5,411 bases of DNA from Cyanobacteria bacterium UBA1186. Lineage in GTDB: Bacteria > Cyanobacteriota > Vampirovibrionia > Gastranaerophilales > Gastranaerophilaceae. Position numbers and translations under genes: made by a program. Shown one piece after another: positions 1-5,408 of the stretch. A model generated the notes under the pieces. That model had not been told where the DNA came from and made no database searches. It saw only the letters and a list, made by a program, of their open reading frames with translations. The stretch is taken from NCBI GenBank assembly GCA_002309875.1, contig DBYM01000013.1, positions 6,077-11,487 of the forward strand. The letters are read 5' to 3'. The stretch's first letter is position 1; the number at the start of each line of letters is the position of its first letter.

Positions 1-20
1 AGGGGTTAGGGGTGGGGTAC
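1..20. repeat. G-rich tract at the window edge, possibly the end of an intergenic repeat
   Basis: Three GGGG runs separated by TTA and T lie at the extreme left edge. The tract resembles the minus-strand reading of the C-rich block at 3675-3694 in the right intergenic region (AGGG-TTGGGG-AGAGGTAT compared with AGGGG-TTAGGGG-TGGGGTAC). It may therefore be the truncated end of the same kind of intergenic repeat, in opposite orientation, on the other side of the large gene. The match is short and of low complexity, and the rest lies outside the window. Confidence 0.25.
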
Positions 21-134
21 ATAGTGAATAGAAATATTCCTTTCTTCTTTACCCTCAAGTTAAGATTTGTAAATATTTCCCTGATATTGTTAAAGTTTTG
101 AAAAAAATTGCCGATAACAGATTTAAATAATCTT
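21..134. other. AT-rich non-coding leader region
   Basis: This AT-rich stretch separates the window edge from the promoter of the large gene. I see no start codon with a supported reading frame, no RNA gene and no convincing hairpin here. It contains a run of A residues near 102-108 and several short A/T tracts, which could act as an UP-element-like sequence, but nothing shows this directly. Confidence 0.4.
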
Positions 135-163
135 TTGACAAGATTGGTATATATCCATATAAT
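135..163 (+). promoter_or_regulatory. Perfect-consensus sigma-70-type promoter for the large prepilin gene
   Basis: TTGACA (135-140) and TATAAT (158-163) match the housekeeping sigma consensus exactly and are separated by the optimal 17 bases. A second TATAAT lies directly behind at 164-169, but with a 23-base spacing. The expected transcription start is near 170, giving a 5' leader of about 33 bases. An 8-base self-complementary sequence, GTAGCTAC (171-178), lies right at the expected start point and could be an operator half or chance. The gene is probably transcribed strongly under ordinary sigma control and as a single unit. Confidence 0.8.
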
Positions 164-192
164 TATAATTGTAGCTACATTTTTAACAGAAC

Positions 193-202
193 GGGGCGAA
201 GC
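193..202 (+). promoter_or_regulatory. Weak ribosome binding site of the large prepilin gene
   Basis: GGGG at 193-196 lies six bases before the ATG at 203. It is only a partial Shine-Dalgarno match (no full AGGAGG). The start is nevertheless secure, because the codons right after it give a textbook class III prepilin leader and no earlier in-frame start fits as well. Confidence 0.5.
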
Positions 203-289
203 ATGAAAAAACAACGAGGATTTACTCTGCCTGAATTACTTATCACGATAGGTATAGTGGGCATAGTAGCGGCGCTTTTGGTGCCGTCA
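203..289 (+). other. Class III leader peptide and pilin hydrophobic helix
   Basis: The encoded residues 1-29 carry the prepilin signal. Lys2, Lys3 and Arg5 precede Gly6, the predicted cleavage point. Phe7 would become the N-methylated first residue, and Glu11 is the conserved +5 glutamate used in pilin assembly. The stretch ITIGIVGIVAALLVP is the membrane-spanning half of the N-terminal helix. This implies that a prepilin peptidase (PilD type) and a type IV pilus or type II secretion-like machine are encoded elsewhere in the genome. Confidence 0.92.
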
Positions 290-3200
290 TTGGTAAAACT
301 GAGACCTGATTACAACAAGGTAATGTATCTGAAGGCGTATGATGCGCTTACGACGATGACAGATGCGATTGCCAGGGATCAGGATATATATCATACCAAA
401 TATTTTGACGGGACTACCGGCAAACAGTATGACGTCAAAAGATATCCTCTGTTGGACTTGAGTACGGGAGATAAATATCAGTATTCAGGAGCATCAAAAC
501 TCGGCAACGTATTGAAGGAAGTACTTGGCGGAGTAGGTAATTCTCCTGCTGATTTCAATACGAAGAACGGAATAAATTGGAATATATCCGACAGTAGTGT
601 TGATTTTGGTGCATCGACCGTTAAGTTCAGAAATGAGGTAGTAATAGACGTAAACGGAAATAAAGGCCCCAATGCGTTTTATACCCCTGCAAACGGCATA
701 TCAAACCCCGACAGATTTAAATTCTATATCACCTCAAACGGTATTGTACAGCCTGCGGACAAGTACGGACAGATGTATCTTGCAACGAGAGGCGATTGGC
801 TGAACCGAGGCGATAACGGAGATAAAGTACAAAACGGTCCGTATAACGATTTAACGGGTACGGACATGACTAATATCCAGACCGACTATGATAACGGCTG
901 GGGAGTAGAGACCAGAGAAGTTATATATGATGATGACGGAAATCCGCCGGTGAACAGTTGTTCAAGCCTTTCAGGCGCCGCATACGACACCTGTATGTGT
1001 ACGACAATGGGTTATCTGTCACACTGTCCTGTATGCTACGGTAAGAGCGGAAACGATTACGAAACTTGTATGTGTTCAAAAGGCTACACAAGTCATTGTC
1101 CTCAGGATTCCTGCGACGGCAAAGTCGGTGTAGAACTTGCAAAATGTAATTGCGAAAAGAAACAGGGACTCACTGCAAATACGAAAGAATGGAAAGAATG
1201 TCTGTGTAATTCGGGTGTTAAACAGTATTGTGAAAACGATCCTTGTGCCGGCAAAGCAGGTGAGGACAAAGCAAAGTGCGAATGCAGTCAGACATATACG
1301 GCAAATACTTCCGCATGGAACGATTGTATGTGCGGCAAGAACTATTCGGGTTATTGCCCTGCTTGCTACGGTAAGACAGGTCAGGCATACGAAGACTGTA
1401 TGTGCGAACAGGACCCGAATTCAAGTTATTGTGATGCTTGTAAAAACTATACTCAGAATACAACCGCATGGTACAAGTGTATGTGCGATAACGGACCTGA
1501 TGCGGGCAATTCAACATATTGCTGTTCGGGATACCAGACTGCTGCATTCTGCTGTACATCGAGTGATTGCTCCTGTAACTGTGAATACAACAATCTCGGT
1601 AACAGCAGTGCCATAGAAAGTTGTAAATGTAATAATTGCGGCATAGGCTGCGGCACTCCGAATCCTTGTGCCGGTAAAAAAGGTTTAGAGAAGGCGAAAT
1701 GTGAGTGCAGCCAATACTATGTAACAAATTCATCTTCTTGGGAAGAATGTTTGTGTGACGACGGTTATAGTTCATATTGTGACCCTTGTGAAGGTCTGAC
1801 GGGCACAGAATTATGCAAATGCGAAAATGACGAATCGGATTGGTGTACAGAATGTAACGTAGGCTGCAGCACTCCTGATCCGTGTAAAGGGAAAACAGGC
1901 AAAGCGAAAGCGATATGCCAATGTGAGGGCTCAGGTGACGTTAACTCCTGCGTCTGCAATAAAGGTTATTCAACCGATGCTTGTCCCTGCTTAGGCAAAA
2001 CCGGCACTGATTATGAAGAATGTATGTGCGAACACGGCAACGATGACTATTGCGACCCATGCGATGGCTTGTCGGGAACTGACTTATGCAAATGTGAAAA
2101 TTTCGAATGGGATTGGTGCGACGAGTGCGGAGTAGGCTGCGGGCCGTGTCACGGTTTGACGGGAACCGCAAAATGTAAATGCGAAAAATGTAACAATGAA
2201 GATACAGATGACTGCTTCTGTGAAAAATGTAACTCAGGCTGCCCGGTTGATCCGTGTGCCGGCAAGACAGGGACGGAGTTATGCAAATGCCAAAATGATT
2301 CATCAGATTGGTGTTCGGAATGCGGAGTAGGTTGTCCTCCGTGCTACGGTAAGTCAGGTAAGCCCTTAGACGAATGCGAATGCGAGCAGGAGGGCGGCGA
2401 TTTTAATGAGTGTATGTGCGGAAGAGGCTATAACTCATATTGCAAAGACCCGTGTGAAGAAAAATGCGGAAACGATGATGATTGTTATTGCAAGTGTAAT
2501 AAATGCGGAGACAGTAACAAGGATGATTGTTTTTGCGCACAATGTGATATAGGCTGCGATCCTTGCGCAAGCATAAATAAAAATACAAAACCAAAAGCGT
2601 GGGCGTGTTGTCAATATGAAAACTATGGGACATACGGTTGCGAATGTAAGCAAGATGCTGATCATTGCTGCGGCAGTAATGACTGTGAATGCAAGTGCGG
2701 ATATGCTAATGATAAAGATGCGTGTCTCTGCAGTCAGTGCGGTATAGGCTGTTCTGTATGTGCCGGCTTGTCGGGCAAAGAGAAATCCTGCTGTGAGGCA
2801 AATGAATCGGGTTATGCGAGCGAAGGTCCAAGCAATAAGGAATACAACTGTTGTGTAAACGATATAACCGATTCAAGAGTTTGCGATTGTGAGCACGGTG
2901 ATAGTGCTGCCTGCTGTGCATTAAACAACGATGCTGCAAGTTGTTGTAAGGGCACCCCATCAAGTAATACTTATAAAGAATGCGTCTGTGATTACACATA
3001 TCCTGCCGGTAAAGATCGTGCATTATGTTACTGTCAAATTCATAGCCCGAGTAATGTTGACCAGTGTATGTGCAAAGATGGTTATGATGAGTATTGTCCT
3101 GAGAAATGTCTCGGTTATACGGGATACCAATTGGATTACTGCAAGTGCGAAGAAATTGTAGGTAGTGACAGCGGTGATGATTTTGATAAATGTATGTGTA

Positions 3201-3589
3201 ATAGAGGTCAGGACGAATTCTGCGTGCATAGCAAGTGCGAAAATCTCACAGGTCAGGCAAAAGATGAGTGTGAATGCGATGGAAACAAGGGTTGCATGTG
3301 TCAGCGCGGGTACGTAAATTCATCTTGTCCTTGTAATGACAAGAGCGGGAAAGCACTTGCATTTTGCGAATGCAGACTGACCAAAGATGAAGATACTTGT
3401 AACTGCGAAGTTTATAACAAGAATTGCAACAACAACCAAAGCCAGGGCAGTTCAGGCAGCGGCAGCAACGGCGGTGTAAATCCTGTTGGCAGTGGTGGTG
3501 GTAGGCGCTGCGAAGAAGGTCAAAGTGCTGAAGATTGTATAAGTACCGGCGGTGGCGGTACAACTTGGCTTGATAAATGGCACCAATAG
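203..3589 (+). CDS. Giant cysteine-rich prepilin-like secreted protein (1128 residues)
   Basis: Residues 1-6 (MKKQRG) form a short basic leader. FTLPELL follows, with Phe7 as +1 and Glu11 as +5, which is the prepilin peptidase cleavage/methylation site of type IV pilins and type II secretion pseudopilins. A hydrophobic helix runs to about residue 29. Residues 30-252 are a pilin-like globular part without a single Cys; they include DVNGNKGPN (149-157), a motif common in prepilin-like proteins of gut bacteria. From Cys253 to Cys1075 there are 146 cysteines in 823 residues, mostly as CxC doublets (CMC, CEC, CKC, CLC) in degenerate modules of about 20-40 residues. Two more Cys (1103, 1112) lie in a Gly/Ser/Asn-rich tail ending WLDKWHQ. 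Typical pilins have 100-250 residues, so the repeat region is a large extension. The protein is probably anchored or assembled at the envelope with its Cys region outside, either disulfide-bonded or metal-binding; its role (adhesin, surface fibre, decorated minor pilin) is unknown. The gene has its own promoter and appears monocistronic. Prepilin call: high confidence; function: open. Confidence 0.93.
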   Translation: MKKQRGFTLPELLITIGIVGIVAALLVPSLVKLRPDYNKVMYLKAYDALTTMTDAIARDQDIYHTKYFDGTTGKQYDVKRYPLLDLSTGDKYQYSGASKLGNVLKEVLGGVGNSPADFNTKNGINWNISDSSVDFGASTVKFRNEVVIDVNGNKGPNAFYTPANGISNPDRFKFYITSNGIVQPADKYGQMYLATRGDWLNRGDNGDKVQNGPYNDLTGTDMTNIQTDYDNGWGVETREVIYDDDGNPPVNSCSSLSGAAYDTCMCTTMGYLSHCPVCYGKSGNDYETCMCSKGYTSHCPQDSCDGKVGVELAKCNCEKKQGLTANTKEWKECLCNSGVKQYCENDPCAGKAGEDKAKCECSQTYTANTSAWNDCMCGKNYSGYCPACYGKTGQAYEDCMCEQDPNSSYCDACKNYTQNTTAWYKCMCDNGPDAGNSTYCCSGYQTAAFCCTSSDCSCNCEYNNLGNSSAIESCKCNNCGIGCGTPNPCAGKKGLEKAKCECSQYYVTNSSSWEECLCDDGYSSYCDPCEGLTGTELCKCENDESDWCTECNVGCSTPDPCKGKTGKAKAICQCEGSGDVNSCVCNKGYSTDACPCLGKTGTDYEECMCEHGNDDYCDPCDGLSGTDLCKCENFEWDWCDECGVGCGPCHGLTGTAKCKCEKCNNEDTDDCFCEKCNSGCPVDPCAGKTGTELCKCQNDSSDWCSECGVGCPPCYGKSGKPLDECECEQEGGDFNECMCGRGYNSYCKDPCEEKCGNDDDCYCKCNKCGDSNKDDCFCAQCDIGCDPCASINKNTKPKAWACCQYENYGTYGCECKQDADHCCGSNDCECKCGYANDKDACLCSQCGIGCSVCAGLSGKEKSCCEANESGYASEGPSNKEYNCCVNDITDSRVCDCEHGDSAACCALNNDAASCCKGTPSSNTYKECVCDYTYPAGKDRALCYCQIHSPSNVDQCMCKDGYDEYCPEKCLGYTGYQLDYCKCEEIVGSDSGDDFDKCMCNRGQDEFCVHSKCENLTGQAKDECECDGNKGCMCQRGYVNSSCPCNDKSGKALAFCECRLTKDEDTCNCEVYNKNCNNNQSQGSSGSGSNGGVNPVGSGGGRRCEEGQSAEDCISTGGGGTTWLDKWHQ
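1238..1357 (+). repeat. Type A cysteine module, copy 1 (residues 346-385)
   Basis: This 40-residue module begins DPCAGKAG and continues with AKCECSQ, a Tyr, an NTS, a Trp, DCMC and a final GYC. It matches the module at 1661-1780 in length with no gap: both have PCAGK at the start, KAKCECSQ in the middle, then Trp and two CxC doublets at identical positions. The two copies lie 141 residues apart and are separated by diverged modules. Confidence 0.75.
1661..1780 (+). repeat. Type A cysteine module, copy 2 (residues 487-526)
   Basis: This is the second 40-residue type A module, starting NPCAGKKG and running through KAKCECSQ, Trp, ECLC and YSSYC. It is followed immediately by the first type B module with no linker, which fixes the boundary between the two module types. 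Confidence 0.75.
1781..2335 (+). repeat. Three type B cysteine modules (residues 527-555, 618-646, 683-711)
   Basis: Three 29-residue modules lie at 1781-1867, 2054-2140 and 2249-2335. Each has DPC at the start, G[LK][TS]GT, LCKC, a conserved DWC, EC, and a closing VGC, all at the same positions. They start 91 and 65 residues apart, with other modules between. The fixed Trp-Cys and acidic residues point to a compact folded unit held together by its eight cysteines. Confidence 0.78.
3426..3589 (+). other. Gly/Ser/Asn-rich tail of the prepilin-like protein
   Basis: After Cys1075 the protein changes to low-complexity sequence rich in Gly, Ser and Asn (about residues 1076-1101). A Cys pair follows at 1103 and 1112, then GGGG and a final TTWLDKWHQ. 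The Gly/Ser part looks like a flexible linker, and the two-Trp end looks like a small docking or recognition tail. No LPxTG-type motif or C-terminal membrane helix is present, so anchoring should be by the N-terminal pilin helix. Confidence 0.6.
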
Positions 3590-3600
3590 GCAAGTCAGCA

Positions 3601-3688
3601 GGTTGGGGTTTCACCCTGATAACAATATAACCAAACAGAGGCAGGGCCTTCCGACCTGCCTCTGTTGTTATCATACCTCTCCCCAACC
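3601..3688. repeat. Nested palindromic element between the convergent genes
   Basis: Three pairs of inverted arms are nested one inside another: GGTTGGGG (3601-3608) with CCCCAACC (3681-3688); GATAACAA (3618-3625) with TTGTTATC (3665-3672); and the 12-bp stem 3634-3645 with 3655-3666. The outer arms give the element terminal inverted repeats, as in a small non-coding mobile or REP-type repeat. It starts only 12 bases after the stop codon of the large gene. No coding capacity is visible. Confidence 0.6.
3634..3666. terminator. Strong hairpin, probable bidirectional terminator
   Basis: AACAGAGGCAGG (3634-3645) pairs perfectly over 12 bp with CCTGCCTCTGTT (3655-3666) around a 9-base loop. It lies 45 bases after the stop codon of the large gene and between two convergent transcription units, the usual place for a shared terminator. 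Neither side has a long pure T run: the plus strand continues GTTATCAT and the minus strand TGGTTATATTGTT. Intrinsic termination may therefore be moderate, or the hairpin may mainly protect the 3' end of the transcript. Confidence 0.6.
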
Positions 3689-3706
3689 CTCCCCATCAGG
3701 GGAGGG
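3687..3706. repeat. 8-bp perfect hairpin with tetraloop
   Basis: CCCTCCCC (3687-3694) pairs with GGGGAGGG (3699-3706) around ATCA. It overlaps by two bases the outer arm of the nested palindrome just before it, so the two structures exclude each other partly. Such pyrimidine/purine-rich hairpins are typical of dispersed intergenic repeats. Confidence 0.6.
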
Positions 3707-3707
3707 T

Positions 3708-3784
3708 GCAGGTGTTTGAACAAAGTGAATTACACCTGCGGGTGAGGTCTTTGCCCGCAGGGAAATGCGTGGTTCGCAGGCGGG
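3708..3784. repeat. Run of overlapping short inverted repeats
   Basis: GCAGGTGT (3708-3715) pairs with ACACCTGC (3732-3739). CTGCGGG (3736-3742) pairs with CCCGCAG (3754-3760). CCCGC (3754-3758) can instead pair with GCGGG (3780-3784), enclosing TGCG (3766-3769) with CGCA (3775-3778). The successive stems share arms, so alternative folds compete. The stretch ends 21 bases before the stop codon of the minus-strand gene and may also act as its terminator region. It looks like a composite of REP-like repeats. Confidence 0.5.
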
Positions 3785-3805
3785 AATTTTCTACCCCAAC
3801 AAAAC

Positions 3806-4597
3806 CTACTTAACATAAATTAGTTTTGTACCCAAATCCATAATGGTTTTAATATAAACAGCATCATCTTCAACGTTTATATTTTTACTGTCAACAATAA
3901 ACGGAAGGGGTAAGTTATAAAGTTTTGCGTATATTTCTTTTGCATTTTCTTTCGGACAGTCAACAATCAAATCGCAGTCAGAGCCGAGGTAATCCGTTTT
4001 GTACAGCCTTGAGCCGTGCGCCCAGACACGTTCAATTTCCGGTGTGGTTTTGAAAGCATTGAGCAGGGTTTCGTACTCGTACTGTGTCAAACCTAAATCA
4101 TCGGGGTTAAATTCAGGCTCATTATCCGCAAGTTTTAATTCTTCTTTAATAATTTCTTCTTCAACGGATTTATACTTTTCAAAGATTTCAGAACGTTCGG
4201 GAGTCCGCATAAAATTAAGGGTTGATGAAACTTTGTTATGAAAATTTTTGACAAGTAAATCTGTAAAATTATCTTTTCTTCCCGAATCTTCTTCCCAATA
4301 CATTGTATTGTAACTTTCTATCCAGTCAAGCCATGTATCCGCATCTTGTATAAGGTTATCTTCTTTTGCACGGAGCAATACCTGCCTTGGGGTATGTAAA
4401 TCTACTCCCTTATTTTTGTAGCAATATTTGATATATTTCCAATAGAATATGAATACCGAACGGATTGCATACATAAAATGTACGGTTGCTTCTTTGGGCA
4501 GTTCGCCATTGAGGTATGCGTTTTCAAACTTTTCATAGTTTGCATATCTCAGATTAAAACTCATAATTTTCAGGTATTCAATCGGTAATCTTTCCAT
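3806..4597 (-). CDS. HI0074/HEPN-like helical domain fused to MNT-type nucleotidyltransferase (263 residues)
   Basis: Residues about 12-130 resemble the HI0074 family of nucleotidyltransferase-partner helical bundles (HEPN superfold): an aromatic-rich helix around 40-60, TPRQVLLRA at 69-77 and DTWLDWIES at 87-95. At the place where HEPN RNases have RNxxxH, this protein has YNTMYW (96-101), so the RNase motif is lost. A charged linker (131-163) leads to a minimal nucleotidyltransferase domain with HGSR (194-197), the metal-binding SDCD (Asp207, Asp209) and a third candidate carboxylate at Asp236; it ends in the GTKLIY typical of this fold. The ATG at 4597 overlaps the upstream gene by 20 bases and has GGAG (4605-4602) four bases before it. 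Met12 (4564) is an alternative start without a Shine-Dalgarno. The protein probably transfers a nucleotide to a protein, RNA or small-molecule target, acting with its neighbour; the substrate is unknown. Confidence 0.85.
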   Translation of the reverse strand: MERLPIEYLKIMSFNLRYANYEKFENAYLNGELPKEATVHFMYAIRSVFIFYWKYIKYCYKNKGVDLHTPRQVLLRAKEDNLIQDADTWLDWIESYNTMYWEEDSGRKDNFTDLLVKNFHNKVSSTLNFMRTPERSEIFEKYKSVEEEIIKEELKLADNEPEFNPDDLGLTQYEYETLLNAFKTTPEIERVWAHGSRLYKTDYLGSDCDLIVDCPKENAKEIYAKLYNLPLPFIVDSKNINVEDDAVYIKTIMDLGTKLIYVK

Positions 4598-5408
4598 CTT
4601 GCTCCATCAGTGATTTAAAGTGTTCGTGTATGTTATCAAATATGTAAAAATGTTCGTCTGCACAGTAATTTACAAGTTCCTCCAGACCAACCAGACTGTT
4701 TTTGAATTTGTACAAGAGATCTTCCGCAATAATCCATTCGTCGGGGTTTGCGAGAAGTCCTGATTTATATGCATATCTCACGATTTCTTTGTCGTTATTC
4801 GGATAAAATCCGTTATTCGAAAGATATAAGCACATTTGTCTGAGTGTTGTATCAAAAAGGTTGATAAATCTGTTATTAAAGTTCTTTATCCTGTTTCCAG
4901 TTTTTATTTGTTCGGAAATCCAGAGATATATATTATCAAACTCGTTTCTGTAATAATCCTGCCAATACGGTCCGATTTGGCAGAGTGTTTCGTTATTTTC
5001 AAGCGAATCCGTAACAATTTTTGAGATATTGAATACGGGGAGTTTGTTTGCGAGAGATTTTTCTTCCCAATGTATGTTAAAATCTTCCGCACGGTATATC
5101 CTTTTTGTTATAAAAGGTTTAATCAGTTTGTAGAAATATTTGATATTTCTTTCGTTGTAATATCCTGCGGGGTCGCAGATATACGGAATTTTCAGTGCTC
5201 CTATCTCATCGCTTATTTGTTGTAAAAATGCGTTATCACAATCGACAATCAAATCCAAATCAGAACTTCCTGTTGCGTTTCCGTGGGCTCTTGAGCCGTG
5301 AAGCCAAACGTTTTTAATCTCTTTTTTGCTCCTGAAATAATCAAGAAGTATGTTGTAGGAACGTTCGCTTATTCCGATTTCGTCGCAGTTATAGACAGGT
5401 TTGGACAT
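4578..5408 (-). CDS. MNT-type nucleotidyltransferase fused to HI0074/HEPN-like helical domain (276 residues)
   Basis: The nucleotidyltransferase domain comes first: HGSRAHG at 37-43, then SDLD (Asp50, Asp52) with IVD behind, and a candidate third carboxylate Asp79. These are the GS...DxD residues that bind metal and nucleotide in the polymerase-beta-like family. Residues about 145-265 form a helical domain like HI0074 partners (RQMCLYLSNNG around 190-200, SGLLANPDEW around 216-225). The expected RNxxxH RNase motif is absent. The ATG at 5408 is four bases from the window edge, so its ribosome site and promoter cannot be seen and a longer N-terminus is possible. However, the domain aligns from residue 7, so this start is plausible. 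The gene overlaps the next one by 20 bases, which indicates translational coupling and one operon. It is a paralogue of its neighbour with reversed domain order. Its biochemical target is unknown. Confidence 0.83.
   Translation of the reverse strand: MSKPVYNCDEIGISERSYNILLDYFRSKKEIKNVWLHGSRAHGNATGSSDLDLIVDCDNAFLQQISDEIGALKIPYICDPAGYYNERNIKYFYKLIKPFITKRIYRAEDFNIHWEEKSLANKLPVFNISKIVTDSLENNETLCQIGPYWQDYYRNEFDNIYLWISEQIKTGNRIKNFNNRFINLFDTTLRQMCLYLSNNGFYPNNDKEIVRYAYKSGLLANPDEWIIAEDLLYKFKNSLVGLEELVNYCADEHFYIFDNIHEHFKSLMEQDGKITD
4602..4605 (-). promoter_or_regulatory. Ribosome binding site inside the upstream gene's 3' end
   Basis: GGAG reads on the minus strand four bases before the ATG at 4597, inside the last codons of the preceding gene. 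It favours the overlapping start at 4597 over the later ATG at 4564, which has no such sequence. It supports coupled translation of the two nucleotidyltransferase genes. Confidence 0.5.

Larger units (their letters stand above)
959..3427 (+). repeat. Cysteine-rich modular repeat region within the prepilin gene
   Basis: The stretch encodes residues 253-1075. Three recurring module types are visible. Type A has PCxGKxG, then AKCEC or DCMC, then a Trp or Tyr, another CMC/CLC and a closing YSxYC. Type B has DPCxGLTGTxLCKC, then DWCxEC and GVGC. Type C packs DCxCxC with a later DCxC and a closing CxxGC. Several positions recur across modules (GK/GL plus TG after the first Cys, SYC at the end). Residues 802-915 differ in having six adjacent Cys-Cys pairs. 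The cysteine pattern does not match EGF, furin-like or metallothionein signatures that I can recall. The copies are diverged at DNA level, so this is an old expansion and not a fresh tandem duplication. Confidence 0.85.

Noticed and set aside
1..20. G-quadruplex or telomere-like sequence
   Set aside because: Only three G runs are inside the window, and a quadruplex needs four. The tract is better explained, if at all, as a piece of the intergenic repeat.
1137..1616. Long open frame on the plus strand inside the large gene, in another phase
   Set aside because: It lies wholly inside the prepilin gene, its composition follows the out-of-frame Cys codons, and it has no ribosome site or recognisable domain.
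1218..2303. Minus-strand open frames opposite the cysteine repeats (1218-1775, 1941-2303)
   Set aside because: They are antisense shadows of the repeated Cys/Gly codons, with low-complexity Tyr/Arg/Ser-rich products and no start context.
959..3427. CRISPR-like or recent tandem DNA repeats
   Set aside because: The periodicity is at protein level. The DNA copies are diverged and irregularly spaced, with no constant repeat and spacer pattern.
959..3427. EGF-like, furin-like or metallothionein domains
   Set aside because: The dominant CxC doublets, spacing of 10-15 residues and the GK/GL-TG signature do not fit the cysteine patterns of these families as I know them; metallothioneins are also far shorter.
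3246..3686. Minus-strand open frame crossing the end of the large gene
   Set aside because: It runs through the terminator palindrome and the Gly/Ser tail antisense, and shows no domain or ribosome site.
3806..5408. Classic MNT/HEPN toxin-antitoxin pair
   Set aside because: Both genes are fusions of both domains and neither keeps the HEPN RNase motif, so the usual toxin plus antitoxin assignment is not supported as it stands.
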